Of a stretch of DNA of 44,584 nt, positions 1 to 8,614 are shown one piece after another. The notes under the pieces are model-generated. The model had not been told where the DNA came from. It did no database searches and saw only the letters and a list, made by a program, of their open reading frames with translations. Source of the stretch: Verrucomicrobiota bacterium (GTDB lineage Bacteria > Verrucomicrobiota > Verrucomicrobiia > Opitutales > Opitutaceae); assembly GCA_030604905.1 (NCBI GenBank), contig JAUVVA010000018.1, forward strand, positions 1-44,584. Reading direction: 5' to 3'. Within the stretch, counting starts at the first letter, position 1. Each line of letters begins with the position of its first letter. Made by a program: the position numbers and the translations under genes.

Positions 1-205
1 GCGAGTCCGCGCACGTCTCGCGTGTCATTTTTTTTAAGGGCCGCGGAAGCGGCCGGGAAAAACTGGCACCGAGGCAACCAAGGCCCCTCAGAAATGCAAG
101 ATTTATTTTAACAAAGTAGAACTAAAGTCTGACTCTTTTTAGCTGCTGGTATGAATCAGCTAGTCGGTCCGAAACTGGCACGCGCTTCACCCTTCTGGTC
201 TCCCC
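1..205. other. Left-edge non-coding stretch
   Basis: No gene is supported here. A run of eight T (28-35) follows a weak 5-bp inverted repeat (1-5 with 17-21), so it could be the tail of a plus-strand terminator for a gene left of the window. A hairpin GGCCGC-GGAA-GCGGCC lies at 39-54. An AT-rich stretch follows at about 96-140, then a 6-bp inverted repeat (140-145 with 157-162). The short string AAACTGGCAC occurs twice (near 62 and 173) with no visible role. Confidence 0.4.
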
Positions 206-1198
206 TTACTCTCCCGCCGCCTCGTGCGTAAACTGGTAGCTCAGCGACCAGCGCGCGGTCTCTCCCGGCCGGAGCACCGCCCGAAAGAACACTTCGGGGC
301 AGAAAAAACTGTGTTGCGCATACACCGCGATACGCTCCGGCGCGAAATCGCCGCTCATCCGCACCGAGTAAGCCGTCCCCGCCGTGAGCCGCAGGTGGTT
401 TTCCTCCGTCTTCGCCTCGGGCAGCTCGCTCTCGTAGTAAAAGGCCCCTCCGCCCTGGACTTCCGCCCGCGGCTGGAGCGCATGGCGCTCAAACACGAAG
501 GGCGACGGCGTTTCCGGCGGCGGCACGACGAAGCCCGTCTCCAGACGGTGCTGCGGGCCCACCCGCCCACCCGCGAGTTGAAACCAGTTGTGGTTGTAGT
601 GGTTGAACGAAAAAGCCCGCTCCCCCGTGTTCTCCAACTCGTAGCGGATCACCAGCGTGTCTGCCGACGCCAGTTCGTAGCTCTTTCGGTAGCGGTAGCT
701 CCAGGGCAGCGCCTCGTCGCGCCCATCCTGCTCAAGCACCAGCGCCTCCTCGCTCCGCGAGAGCACCCGCACCGGATAGCTCTGCAAGATCGGATAGCGG
801 TCGCTGAAAAAGTAGGGTTTTTCGCCCGACACCCGCGCCAAACGTCCGACGCCGAGCTTGATAAACCCACCCCCCTCCGTGGCTTCTTCATAACCCAGGA
901 CCCCGTCGCCCTTGATCCCAAACTCGTCCGGAAAGCCCCCCGGGCCGACCATCTCCGTGCCCCGGAATCGCACGCTGCGCACCCAGCCCGTGCGGTCAAA
1001 ACGCGGCCCGAAACGCTGGATCTTCGCGGCGTCGTCCACCTCGATCTGCAGATGCAAGTCGCCGCGACCCAGCGCGACCGGGCCGCTGACGGGCTCCGCC
1101 CCCGCGAGGGGCGCGAGCGCAAGCCCGCACAAGGCCACGAGGCCGATAATCCGCGACAGCGCCGCGGGCCCGCTTGAGTTGTGGATAAAGAAACGCAT
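206..1198 (-). CDS. Secreted galactose-mutarotase-like protein
   Basis: 330 residues. The start is the ATG at 1198, followed by a signal peptide (hydrophobic segment about 15-33, cleavage near residue 34). The mature part is rich in beta strands and has the feel of an aldose-1-epimerase or galactose-mutarotase-like sandwich. It has a long N-terminal 'R.GP..DRTGWV..VRF.G' stretch and a His/Asn-rich loop FNHYNHNW near residue 200 that could hold catalytic or sugar-binding residues. Similar standalone proteins occur in Verrucomicrobiota and Bacteroidota sugar loci. The fold class is likely; the reaction is not known. It is divergent from the beta-helix gene at 1796 and shares a 597-base upstream region with it, so the two may be co-regulated. 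An unrelated carbohydrate-binding beta-sandwich is the main alternative. Confidence 0.85.
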   Translation of the reverse strand: MRFFIHNSSGPAALSRIIGLVALCGLALAPLAGAEPVSGPVALGRGDLHLQIEVDDAAKIQRFGPRFDRTGWVRSVRFRGTEMVGPGGFPDEFGIKGDGVLGYEEATEGGGFIKLGVGRLARVSGEKPYFFSDRYPILQSYPVRVLSRSEEALVLEQDGRDEALPWSYRYRKSYELASADTLVIRYELENTGERAFSFNHYNHNWFQLAGGRVGPQHRLETGFVVPPPETPSPFVFERHALQPRAEVQGGGAFYYESELPEAKTEENHLRLTAGTAYSVRMSGDFAPERIAVYAQHSFFCPEVFFRAVLRPGETARWSLSYQFTHEAAGE

Positions 1199-1441
1199 GA
1201 AGAAAGTGGGTTTGCGCCTGATCTGGCAGTTAAACCACGGGTGTTACGGATGAACCTGGATAGCAGCCCGGGGAAGCGTGCACTCCCCCGCGGGGCGAGT
1301 CGTCCTTCAGCTTCTGCAGGTTTGGTATTCGTCTAGTCCGTGGCGAGCTGTGTTATCCGTGGTTGGACGTAAATGGGCGAAAGGTGTTTATCATCAGGTG
1401 CCTGAGGTGTTTGCATCCATGGGACATCCCGAAGTAGGCTA

Positions 1442-1487
1442 GGGGGCGAGGTAGAGGGCGGCGCAGGTCGCTTGCGCCGCTGCCCCC
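1442..1487. other. Nested RNA hairpin candidate
   Basis: Outer stem GGGGGC (1442-1447) pairs with GCCCCC (1482-1487). Inside it an 8-bp stem GCGGCGCA (1458-1465) pairs with TGCGCCGC (1473-1480) around a 7-base loop. One side has a 10-base bulge. It may be part of a structured leader for the gene at 1796. No known riboswitch class was recognised. Confidence 0.35.
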
Positions 1488-1745
1488 AAGCTCACTCGTC
1501 GCCGACGCCCCGCGTCAACGCTTCCAGCCCGGGGGACTTCGTCCGCCGCTTGGTTGCGCCGGGCTGTATCAAGCCTCGGGCCTGCGGCGGCTTAGGGCGA
1601 AAACGAGCGTCGAAAACCCGCTTCCTAGACTCTTCCGCCGCGCAAATGGCAGGCCATACGGGGTGGGATTTAATGGCTCGCTTCGGCGCCAGCGTTGCCT
1701 GCTCCCGGCGCGGATGGTGCGCTTCCTGTCGGCCACTTTACTGTT

Positions 1746-1753
1746 TATATTAT
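1746..1753 (+). promoter_or_regulatory. Possible -10 element before the beta-helix gene
   Basis: An AT-rich TATATTAT in otherwise GC-rich DNA lies about 43 bases before the ATG at 1796, leaving a short leader. The matching -35 region (near 1723, TTCCTG) is poor, so this is only a candidate. Confidence 0.3.
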
Positions 1754-1795
1754 CCATTCCCCCCCCGGCCCCCGCGCACCCCGCGCGTTTGTTCG

Positions 1796-4700
1796 ATGAC
1801 TATTCGCTATCTCCTTACTCTGGCCGCTGCCTTCGTGGCGTCGCAGGCCTTCGCCCAGCCGACCGTCAAGGTCCCCGAGCCCCAGCGCTATGGCGGCTTC
1901 ACCTTCGAAAACGAGGACATCCGTTTTCCCGACCAGCCCGGCGTTGTAATAAACGTCCGCAAGCCGCCCTACAATGCCAAGGGCGACGGGGTCACCGATG
2001 ATACAATCGCCATCCAGACCGCGCTGAACGACGCCGTCGCCACCGGGCCCAACCTCGTTTACCTGCCCGACGGCGTTTATATTATTTCCGACACCCTCAA
2101 GTGGGCGGGTCGCCAGACGCGCACCGTCATGCAGGGCCAGAGCGAGCGCGGCACCATCATCAAGCTGCGCGACCGCTGCTCCGGCTTTACCGACCCCTCC
2201 GCGCCCAAGGAGCTGATCTGGACCGGCAACTTCCCGCCCCAGCGCTTTCGCAACTCGATCCGCAACCTCAGCATCGACACCGGCAAAGCCAACCACGGCG
2301 CCATCGGCCTCCGTTTCAACGCCTCCAACCAGGGCGTGCTCCGCGAGGTCACCATCCGCAGCGGCGACGGTGGCGGCACCATCGGCCTCGACATGGGCTA
2401 CACCAGCGACGTCGGCCCGCTCATGGTGAAGAACGTCACCATCGAGGGCTTCGACGTCGGCATCTACACCGCCTTCAGCAGCGCCGGCCAGGTGCTCGAG
2501 GGCGTCACCCTGCGCGGCCAAAACGTCTACGGCTGGGTCAATGACGGCCAGGCCGTGAGCGTCCGCGCCCTGCGCACCAAGCTCTCCGTGCCCGCGCTCT
2601 ACCTCAAGAACAGCGGCGGCCTCTTCACCCTCATCGACTCCCAGCTCGACGGCGTCGGCGCCGCCTCCGCGCATCCCGCGATCTTCAACCAGGCCGGGCT
2701 CTTCGTCCGCAACGTCGGCGTGAGCGGCTACAAGCTCGCCATCGAGAACGTGCTCGACACCCGGCGCAACGAGGCCGGCCCCTACGTCGCCGAGTTCACC
2801 TCCTCCGCGCCGATCAGCCTCTTCCCCTCGCCGGCCAAGTCGCTCAACCTGCCGATCGAGGAGACGCCCGAGGCGCCTTGGGAAGACCCCGCCAAGTGGG
2901 TCTCCGTCCTCGCGCACGGCGAGCCCAAGCAGGTCGAGATCGAGGACATCGTCTGGGGCAAAAACACGACCACGCTCAAGGAGGCCATCGGCGACAACAA
3001 GACCTTCAAGCGCAAGGTCTGGGACTACACCGAGGTCGTGCAGGCGGCCATCGATAGCGGCGCGCGCACGATCTACTTCCCGCAGCCCCCGAAGAACAAG
3101 CCCTACACCATCCTCGGCACCATCCGCGTGCGCGGCAACGTGCAGCGCGTCATCGGTCTGGAGAACACCTTCGAGGCGAACCACAAGGGCCGCATCCCCT
3201 TCGGCGGCGAGTGGATCATCGAGGACGGCGCCGCGCGCCTGGTCACCATCGAACGCTTCGACTGGATCTACCCCAACCCCATCCTCCGCATCCGCACCAA
3301 GCGCCCGGTCGTGTTCTCCTCCATCGTCGGGCCCCGCTACGACGTCGGCGAAGGCGCGACCGTCTTCATGGACGACGTGGTGCCGACCCTGCGCATGGAG
3401 AAGGGCTCTCGCGTCTGGTCGCGGCAGTTCAACACCGAATACACCAACGAGGCCCGCCACTTCATCGAGGGCGAGATGAAGCGCCCGCCGCACCCCGGCG
3501 CCGAGATCGAGTCCTACGGCAACCTCAACGACGGCGGCACGCTCTGGATCCTCGGCCTCAAGACCGAGGGCAACGGCACGATAGTCTCGACCATCAACGG
3601 CGCGAAGACCGAGATCATCGGCGGCCTCATCTACTCGAACAAGATGGGCATCCCGACCAAGAAGGCCTTTATCGTCGAGGAGGGCTCCCTCTCTTTTAGC
3701 ACCCGCGAGATGGTCACTCGCAACGAGCCCTTCCACCCGGTGCACGAGACGCGCGACGGCCAGACCAAGACCTACCCGCTCGTGTCCGGCGGGCTCACCG
3801 CGCCGCTCTTCACCGCCTACAAGGGTCCGTCCGCGCCGGCCGTCGAGGCGCCCGTCGCCGCGCCCCTTCCCCCCGGCAAGGGCAGCGGCCTCACCGCCCA
3901 CGTTTTCGAGGACATCACCTTCTCCAAGCTCAAGGAGACGCGCGTCGACGCCGCGATCGACTTCGAGTTTGCCGGCGGCGAGCCCCGCAGCATCCGCTGG
4001 AGCGGCTACCTCGAGCCGCGGCAGACGGGAGTGCACGCCTTCCCCCTCTCCTCGGAGAACATGCGCCTGCTCATCGGCGACACCGTGGTCAACACCGCCT
4101 GGCTGCCGCCCGTGCGCTATCGCAACGGCTCCATCGCGCTCGAGGCCGGCAAACGCTATCCCATCGTCCTCGAATACCGCGGACGCGAGAAGGCCAAGGT
4201 CTCCCTGCTCTGGAGCCCGCCCGGCGGCCGCCAGGAGCTCGTGCCCGCCTCCCAGCTCTATCCCGCGACCGAGGAGCCGCCCACCGTCTCCCTCATCGCC
4301 CCCCGCGGCGACATGCCCGAAGGCGGCAAGATGGAGCTGCGCCTCACCCGCAGCGGCGACACCAGCAAGCCCCTCGCCGTCTCCTTCCTCCCGCGCGTCG
4401 AGGCCTCGATGCCCATGCAGATGCGCTTCGCCCAGCGCGGTGGCGCCGTGCCCGGCCGCGACTACCATCCCCTGCCCGAGCTCGTCACCATCCCGGCGGG
4501 CAAGAGCGAGGTCACGCTCGTGCTCGAGAGCATCGACGACAAGATCTACGAGGAGCAGCGCGTGGTCATCTACGAGCCCTCCTTCAGCCCCGCCTACCGC
4601 GTGGCCGGCCACGCGATCAAGGTTTGGATCAAGGACAACGACGTCCCGACGATGGGCTCGGGCACCGGGTTGAAGGGCGAATACTTCGCCGGCCGCGATT

Positions 4701-5101
4701 TCACCGATCTCCAGACCACCCGGGTGGACGAGCGCGTGGCCTTCGACCACCGCACCTGGGACCAGAAGGTGCCGGCCCCCGGCATCGATCCGAAGAAGGG
4801 CTACTCCGTGCGCTGGACCGGCGAGATCGAGCCTCACTTCTCCGAGGAATACACCCTCAAGCTCGACACCACGACCTACGGCGCGGCCCGGCTCACCCTC
4901 GGCGACACCGTCCTCATCGACGCCCAGCCCGGAAACAACTTCCGCGTCGCACGCATCAAGCTCGAGGCCGGCAAGCGCTACCCCATCCGCATCGATTACG
5001 ACGTGCGCAACCACTACAGCTCGATGGCCATCCTCAAGTGGTCCAGCGCGAGCCAGTTCGAGCAGCCCGTCCCGAAAACCCAGCTGTATCCGGCTCCCTG
5101 A
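1796..5101 (+). CDS. Secreted beta-helix protein with two PA14 domains
   Basis: 1101 residues from the ATG at 1796. The frame is open upstream to 1472, but a clean signal peptide (MTIRYLLTLAAAFVASQAFA, cut near residue 20) starts here. Residues 40-300 match the pectate lyase superfamily / GH55-like N-terminal module, with a KGDGVTDDT motif near residue 63 and a second beta-helix half around 400-650. A PA14 domain follows at about 697-822, then a Calx-beta-like strand module (about 827-950, YEEQ..V.Y and IKDNDVP), then a second PA14 at about 956-1101. This is a large extracellular polysaccharide-binding or cleaving protein. Catalytic residues cannot be assigned by eye, so lyase activity is inferred. 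It is followed 129 bases later by a GH39 enzyme, consistent with one degradation operon. Confidence 0.92.
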   Translation: MTIRYLLTLAAAFVASQAFAQPTVKVPEPQRYGGFTFENEDIRFPDQPGVVINVRKPPYNAKGDGVTDDTIAIQTALNDAVATGPNLVYLPDGVYIISDTLKWAGRQTRTVMQGQSERGTIIKLRDRCSGFTDPSAPKELIWTGNFPPQRFRNSIRNLSIDTGKANHGAIGLRFNASNQGVLREVTIRSGDGGGTIGLDMGYTSDVGPLMVKNVTIEGFDVGIYTAFSSAGQVLEGVTLRGQNVYGWVNDGQAVSVRALRTKLSVPALYLKNSGGLFTLIDSQLDGVGAASAHPAIFNQAGLFVRNVGVSGYKLAIENVLDTRRNEAGPYVAEFTSSAPISLFPSPAKSLNLPIEETPEAPWEDPAKWVSVLAHGEPKQVEIEDIVWGKNTTTLKEAIGDNKTFKRKVWDYTEVVQAAIDSGARTIYFPQPPKNKPYTILGTIRVRGNVQRVIGLENTFEANHKGRIPFGGEWIIEDGAARLVTIERFDWIYPNPILRIRTKRPVVFSSIVGPRYDVGEGATVFMDDVVPTLRMEKGSRVWSRQFNTEYTNEARHFIEGEMKRPPHPGAEIESYGNLNDGGTLWILGLKTEGNGTIVSTINGAKTEIIGGLIYSNKMGIPTKKAFIVEEGSLSFSTREMVTRNEPFHPVHETRDGQTKTYPLVSGGLTAPLFTAYKGPSAPAVEAPVAAPLPPGKGSGLTAHVFEDITFSKLKETRVDAAIDFEFAGGEPRSIRWSGYLEPRQTGVHAFPLSSENMRLLIGDTVVNTAWLPPVRYRNGSIALEAGKRYPIVLEYRGREKAKVSLLWSPPGGRQELVPASQLYPATEEPPTVSLIAPRGDMPEGGKMELRLTRSGDTSKPLAVSFLPRVEASMPMQMRFAQRGGAVPGRDYHPLPELVTIPAGKSEVTLVLESIDDKIYEEQRVVIYEPSFSPAYRVAGHAIKVWIKDNDVPTMGSGTGLKGEYFAGRDFTDLQTTRVDERVAFDHRTWDQKVPAPGIDPKKGYSVRWTGEIEPHFSEEYTLKLDTTTYGAARLTLGDTVLIDAQPGNNFRVARIKLEAGKRYPIRIDYDVRNHYSSMAILKWSSASQFEQPVPKTQLYPAP

Positions 5102-5230
5102 TACCTCCACGCCCCGATGCCCGGGTTCTGACGCGCCAGGACAAACGCCAAGAGTCGCCCCCCGCTCCTTGCGGCCCCCGCGCCCTCGCGTCGCCCCCGT
5201 CTCCGCCCTCGCCCGCCTCTCCTCTCCCGT

Positions 5231-6784
5231 ATGCTCTCCGTCTCCACGTCCGCCTCGCCCGAAACGTTCCACCACACGTGGAACACCAGCATCGCGATGG
5301 GGCGCGCCTACGAACTTCTTCGCCAGGATGCGCTCGCACACCTCTCCGCCGCCCAGGCCGAGCTCGGTTTCGGCTACTGCCGTTTCCACGGGATCTTTCA
5401 CGACGACATGGCCGTCTGCCGGCGCCGCGAGGACGGCTCGCTCGCCTTCCAGTGGCACCAGGTCGACAAGATCTTCGACTCGCTGCTCGCCATGGGCCTG
5501 CGCCCCTTCGTCGAGCTGAACTGCATGCCCTCGGCCCTGGCCTCGGGACGCGCGACGATGTTTGAGTGGAAGATGAACATCACCCCGCCGACCAACTGGG
5601 AGGAGTGGGGCCAGCTCTGCCGCGAGTTCACCCGCCACTGTGTCGCGCGCTACGGGCTGGAGGAGGTGCGCCAGTGGTATTTCGAGGTGTGGAACGAGCC
5701 CAACCTCTCCGGCTTCTGGTCCGGCACGCAGGAGGATTATTGGAAGCTCTACGAGCACGCCGTGCTCGGCGTGCGTTCGGTCGATTCGCGCCTCAAGGTG
5801 GGCGGCCCCGCGACCTCGAAGGGCGCCTGGGTGGCCGAGTTGATCGCGGTCTGCGACGAGCGGAAGCTGCCGATCGATTTTGTCTCCACCCACTACTACC
5901 CGCAGGATATCTTCAACGGCTGCACGAAGGACACCCGGCCCGACGAGGAGGGCGGCGGCTTTTTCATCCGCAAGGTCCGGGAAGTGCGCGACACCGTGCG
6001 CCGCTCCACCCGGCCGGACCTCGAGATCCACTTCACCGAGTGGAATACGCTCTACGCCGCCCGGCCCGAGGACGTCAGCTGGACCAAGAACCCCTCGGTC
6101 GACAACCTCAGCGGCGCCGCGTTGGTGAGCCGCATCTGCACCGCGCTCGACGGCGCGGTGGACAGCCTCTGCTACTGGACGGCCTCGGACATCTTTGAGG
6201 AGTCGGGGATGCCGCACAGTCCCTTCTCCGGCACCTACGGCCTTTTCTCCATCCACGGCCACCCGAAGCCCAACTACCACGCCTTCGCCTTTCTCAAGCG
6301 CCTCACCGGCGAGCGCCTCGTGGTCTCGGGCCTGCCTGGCGGCGAGGATGGCCCGCGCGGCGCGGTGGCCACGCGCGACGGCGAGATCGTGCGCGTGCTG
6401 CTTTGGAACCAGGAGATGATCGGCGCCGCGGAGTGGCGGGACGAAGTCGCGCTCGAGTGGCGTGGCGCCTCCGCTCCGGTGGTGGTCGCGAGCCGCATCA
6501 CCGACGGCCATGGCAGCGCCTATCGCAGCTGGGTGGGCCTCGGCAAGCCGCACAACCTCACGCCCGCGACGGAGCGACTGCTCGCGTTTGAGACGCGCCC
6601 GGAGGTGACGCGCGAGGAGGCGAGGGCGGACGCCGCCGGTCGGCTTGCGCTTCCCGTGCGCCTGCAACCGGGCGAGGTGCTTTTGCTGGAGATCGAGCCG
6701 GCCGAGCCGGCGGTGCTGCCCAAGGGCCGGGCGCGGCACGAGGTCGAGCACTGGGACCGCCTGATGAACGCGCCCTCGAAGTAG
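5231..6784 (+). CDS. GH39 beta-xylosidase-type glycoside hydrolase
   Basis: 517 residues, close to the usual family length of about 500. A TIM barrel occupies most of the protein. The likely acid/base is Glu156 in WNEPN and the likely nucleophile is Glu270 in HFTEW; both sit where GH39 enzymes have them. The C-terminal 120 residues form a beta-sandwich. No signal peptide is visible, so it is probably cytoplasmic and acts on imported oligosaccharides such as xylo-oligomers. The ATG at 5231 follows a long C/T-rich leader with no Shine-Dalgarno sequence. It lies 129 bases after the beta-helix gene on the same strand. Other GH39 activities, such as alpha-L-iduronidase, fit the residues but not the context. 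Confidence 0.93.
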   Translation: MLSVSTSASPETFHHTWNTSIAMGRAYELLRQDALAHLSAAQAELGFGYCRFHGIFHDDMAVCRRREDGSLAFQWHQVDKIFDSLLAMGLRPFVELNCMPSALASGRATMFEWKMNITPPTNWEEWGQLCREFTRHCVARYGLEEVRQWYFEVWNEPNLSGFWSGTQEDYWKLYEHAVLGVRSVDSRLKVGGPATSKGAWVAELIAVCDERKLPIDFVSTHYYPQDIFNGCTKDTRPDEEGGGFFIRKVREVRDTVRRSTRPDLEIHFTEWNTLYAARPEDVSWTKNPSVDNLSGAALVSRICTALDGAVDSLCYWTASDIFEESGMPHSPFSGTYGLFSIHGHPKPNYHAFAFLKRLTGERLVVSGLPGGEDGPRGAVATRDGEIVRVLLWNQEMIGAAEWRDEVALEWRGASAPVVVASRITDGHGSAYRSWVGLGKPHNLTPATERLLAFETRPEVTREEARADAAGRLALPVRLQPGEVLLLEIEPAEPAVLPKGRARHEVEHWDRLMNAPSK

Positions 6785-6811
6785 AGGCTTCGCCCAAGCC
6801 CAAACACTTAC

Positions 6812-6876
6812 CCACGGATCGCATCGACCGACGCGGCAAGGGAACTCCCCACGTCGCTCGGTCGATGGGTCCGTGG
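6812..6876. repeat. 65-base imperfect inverted repeat
   Basis: Outer arms CCACGGA (6812-6818) and TCCGTGG (6870-6876) pair perfectly. Inner arms ATCGACCGA (6823-6831) and TCGGTCGAT (6858-6866) also pair perfectly, with a small internal loop between them. It begins 27 bases after the GH39 stop codon and may work as a terminator or be a small repeat element. Confidence 0.65.
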
Positions 6877-6888
6877 TCCCATTTTGCA

Positions 6889-7019
6889 GGAGCGGCGACC
6901 TTCCCGTCGCCGACTTCTGGAGGTCCCCGAGTTTTGACCACAGATTCCACGGATTTCCACAGATCCAAACCGATCGATCCGGGCCCTTCACGAAAGGAGC
7001 GGCGACGTTCCCGTCGCCG
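6889..7019. repeat. Two direct copies of a hairpin motif
   Basis: The 24-base motif GGAGCGGCGAC-N-TTCCCGTCGCCG occurs at 6889-6912 and 6996-7019 with one base difference. Each copy folds on GGCGAC/GTCGCC. In the second copy the variant base adds a seventh pair (7001-7007 with 7012-7018). Confidence 0.7.
6937..6965. repeat. Dispersed ACCACAGATT-type motif
   Basis: About 29 bases built from repeats of CCAC(A/G)GATT. Related shorter stretches occur in other gaps of the window (1233-1255, 1351-1364 in reverse, 42196-42216 in reverse). It appears to be a short dispersed intergenic repeat. Confidence 0.45.
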
Positions 7020-7029
7020 GATCGATCGG
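6970..7029. repeat. 60-base element with 13-bp perfect inverted ends
   Basis: CCGATCGATCCGG at 6970-6982 is the exact reverse complement of 7017-7029, which overlaps by two bases the inner hairpin that ends at 7018. The arrangement looks like a small palindromic intergenic element. Confidence 0.7.
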
Positions 7030-7087
7030 CGTCAGGAATGCCGCCGCTCCGGGAGGGCGGTCCCGCTTGCGGAACGCCCGAGTCGCC

Positions 7088-8614
7088 CTACTCGCCGTCG
7101 CCCGCGGGGCGGAGGTTGATCGCGAAGGAAAACACCGTCGCGCCCCAGCCGTTCTCCACCCGGTAGAGGATGCGGTTGATGCCGCGGCGGAAGCTCACTT
7201 TGCGCAGGCCTTCGTCCAGCCGCCAGGTCTTCAGCTCGTAGCCGCTCTTCCAGATTTGCCGCTCGTTGAGCCAGACGCGGGAGTTGTCGTCGCTGCCCAG
7301 CATCACCCAGAGGTCCACGTCCTGATCGCTCCAGACCTCGCTGTAGGCGTAGTAGATCGCGTATTCCCGGGGCTCCTCCGGCACCACGCCGGGAACGCGT
7401 GATTGGATGAATTGCCAGCGCAGGCCGCGACCCTCCGCCCCTTGATAGGTGGCGTCCAAATCCACGATCGACTCGGGCGGGAAGGACGTGTCGACGTTGC
7501 GCCGATTCGGATTGGGGAAGGGGCCGAGGATATACCAGGAATCGACGAAGATCCACGGCACGCCGGAGCCTTGCGCGCCGATGCGACGCGAAGGGCGGCC
7601 TTCGCCGGGCAGAAACTCTTTCGCGCCCGGGGCAAAGCCGCCGAGCTGCCGGGCCGTGACCACCTGCGGCTCCGGTTTTGCGGCGGGGGAGGGCGCGCCG
7701 CCCGCCGCGGCCTCGCGGCGGCTTTGGGCGGCCGCCTGCGCGTGCGCGTGCTCCGCGGCGACAAAGGAGAGGTTGCCCGTGAGCTGCGCGACTTGGATGG
7801 CGGCGTTCACCGCCTCAAGCGATCTGGCCGAGGCCAGGGCGGCGTGCTCGGCGGCCCGGGGACGCTCGCCCGCGCTTGTCGCCTCCCGCGCGGCCCGGGC
7901 GGCGGCTGCCGCCTGATCGGCGGCGGCCCGGGCCTGGTTGGCCAAGCTCGCGGCTGCCCCGGCGGAGTGGTGGCCCGTGTCGGCCGCCTGGCGGGCCATC
8001 GCCCGGGCCTCGGCGGCCGCGCGCTGCGCGATCGTCGCGTCGACCGCGGCGGCCTCGGCCGGAGGCGTCTCACCCCGGAGGGCGGCGTCGGTGAGGTCTT
8101 TCGAGGGCTGGCCGGCGTCCTCGGCGGCGAGCGCGGTGGCGGTCTCGCGGCGGGCGAGGTCGGCGCGCAGCGCCTCCAGGGTGATCGTCTCGGCGGCGGC
8201 TTCGTCGCGTTCGAGCTGCTCCTTGAGCTGGCGGACAAAGGCGAGGATCTCGTCGATGCGCTCGTTGACCGCGCGCAGGGTCTGCCGTTGCTCGACCACG
8301 CGGGCGGGGTCGGGGCGGGCGAGCTCGAGGACCGACAAGTCGAGCGGCGGGCGCTCGGGCGCGGGGATGTGCAGTCGGGCGCGCGCGTCTTCGAGGCTGA
8401 GATGCAGAGAACGCGAGGCCTGCATGGCGCGGATCTCGCGAAAGGCGGCGAGCGCGTCGGCCTCCTTTTGCTGCGCCGCGGCGTAGAGGGCGCGCACCGA
8501 GCGCAGCTCGGCGGCGTCGAGCGACGGCGGCTCGTCGCCGGAGCGGGCCGCGGCGGGACCGGCGGCGAGCGCGAGGGCGAGCAGGAGGAGGCGGACGGGA
8601 GGGCGGGGCTTCAT
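7088..8614 (-). CDS. Secreted protein with C-terminal beta-sandwich domain
   Basis: 508 residues. The start is the ATG at 8614, which overlaps the stop of the upstream gene (ATGA). The open frame continues upstream, but only this start gives a signal peptide (hydrophobic residues 7-22). Residues 25-330 are Ala/Arg/Glu-rich and helical, probably coiled coil. Residues about 360-508 form a beta-rich domain with WYILGPFPNP and WLNERQIWKSGYE stretches, resembling the PA14-like or jelly-roll sugar-binding domains common in Verrucomicrobiota and Planctomycetota. It is the last gene of the minus arm, translationally coupled to the TonB-like coiled-coil protein, and may be its periplasmic partner. The function is unknown. 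Confidence 0.85.
   Translation of the reverse strand: MKPRPPVRLLLLALALAAGPAAARSGDEPPSLDAAELRSVRALYAAAQQKEADALAAFREIRAMQASRSLHLSLEDARARLHIPAPERPPLDLSVLELARPDPARVVEQRQTLRAVNERIDEILAFVRQLKEQLERDEAAAETITLEALRADLARRETATALAAEDAGQPSKDLTDAALRGETPPAEAAAVDATIAQRAAAEARAMARQAADTGHHSAGAAASLANQARAAADQAAAAARAAREATSAGERPRAAEHAALASARSLEAVNAAIQVAQLTGNLSFVAAEHAHAQAAAQSRREAAAGGAPSPAAKPEPQVVTARQLGGFAPGAKEFLPGEGRPSRRIGAQGSGVPWIFVDSWYILGPFPNPNRRNVDTSFPPESIVDLDATYQGAEGRGLRWQFIQSRVPGVVPEEPREYAIYYAYSEVWSDQDVDLWVMLGSDDNSRVWLNERQIWKSGYELKTWRLDEGLRKVSFRRGINRILYRVENGWGATVFSFAINLRPAGDGE

Larger units (their letters stand above)
1199..1795. other. Divergent intergenic region
   Basis: 597 bases between the divergent mutarotase-like and beta-helix genes. 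It holds two oppositely oriented copies of an ACCACGGAT-like motif (1233-1255 and 1351-1364), a nested hairpin at 1442-1487 and an AT-rich promoter-like element near 1746. An open frame runs into the next gene from 1472, but its codons read like non-coding sequence and a signal peptide begins only at 1796. Confidence 0.6.
6785..7087. other. Inverted-repeat-rich gap between convergent genes
   Basis: 303 bases between the 3' ends of the GH39 gene and the minus arm. No gene is supported. It holds two long inverted repeats (6812-6876 and 6970-7029), two copies of a GGAGCGGCGAC-type hairpin motif, a dispersed ACCACAGATT motif (6937-6965) and a further hairpin with arms GGGCG (7055-7059) and CGCCC (7075-7079). 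The structures could end transcription from both sides. Confidence 0.7.

Noticed and set aside
62-80. A sigma-54-like TGGCAC element
   Set aside because: The -12 GC element is missing at the required spacing, and no gene starts downstream.
1472-1795. N-terminal extension of the first beta-helix protein
   Set aside because: It would place 108 Arg/Pro/Cys-rich residues before an obvious signal peptide; the ATG at 1796 is a better start.
1745-6991. A 1748-codon open frame on the minus strand
   Set aside because: It lies antisense to the beta-helix and GH39 genes, which have clear domains and catalytic motifs. Long antisense frames are expected in GC-rich DNA with strong third-position bias.
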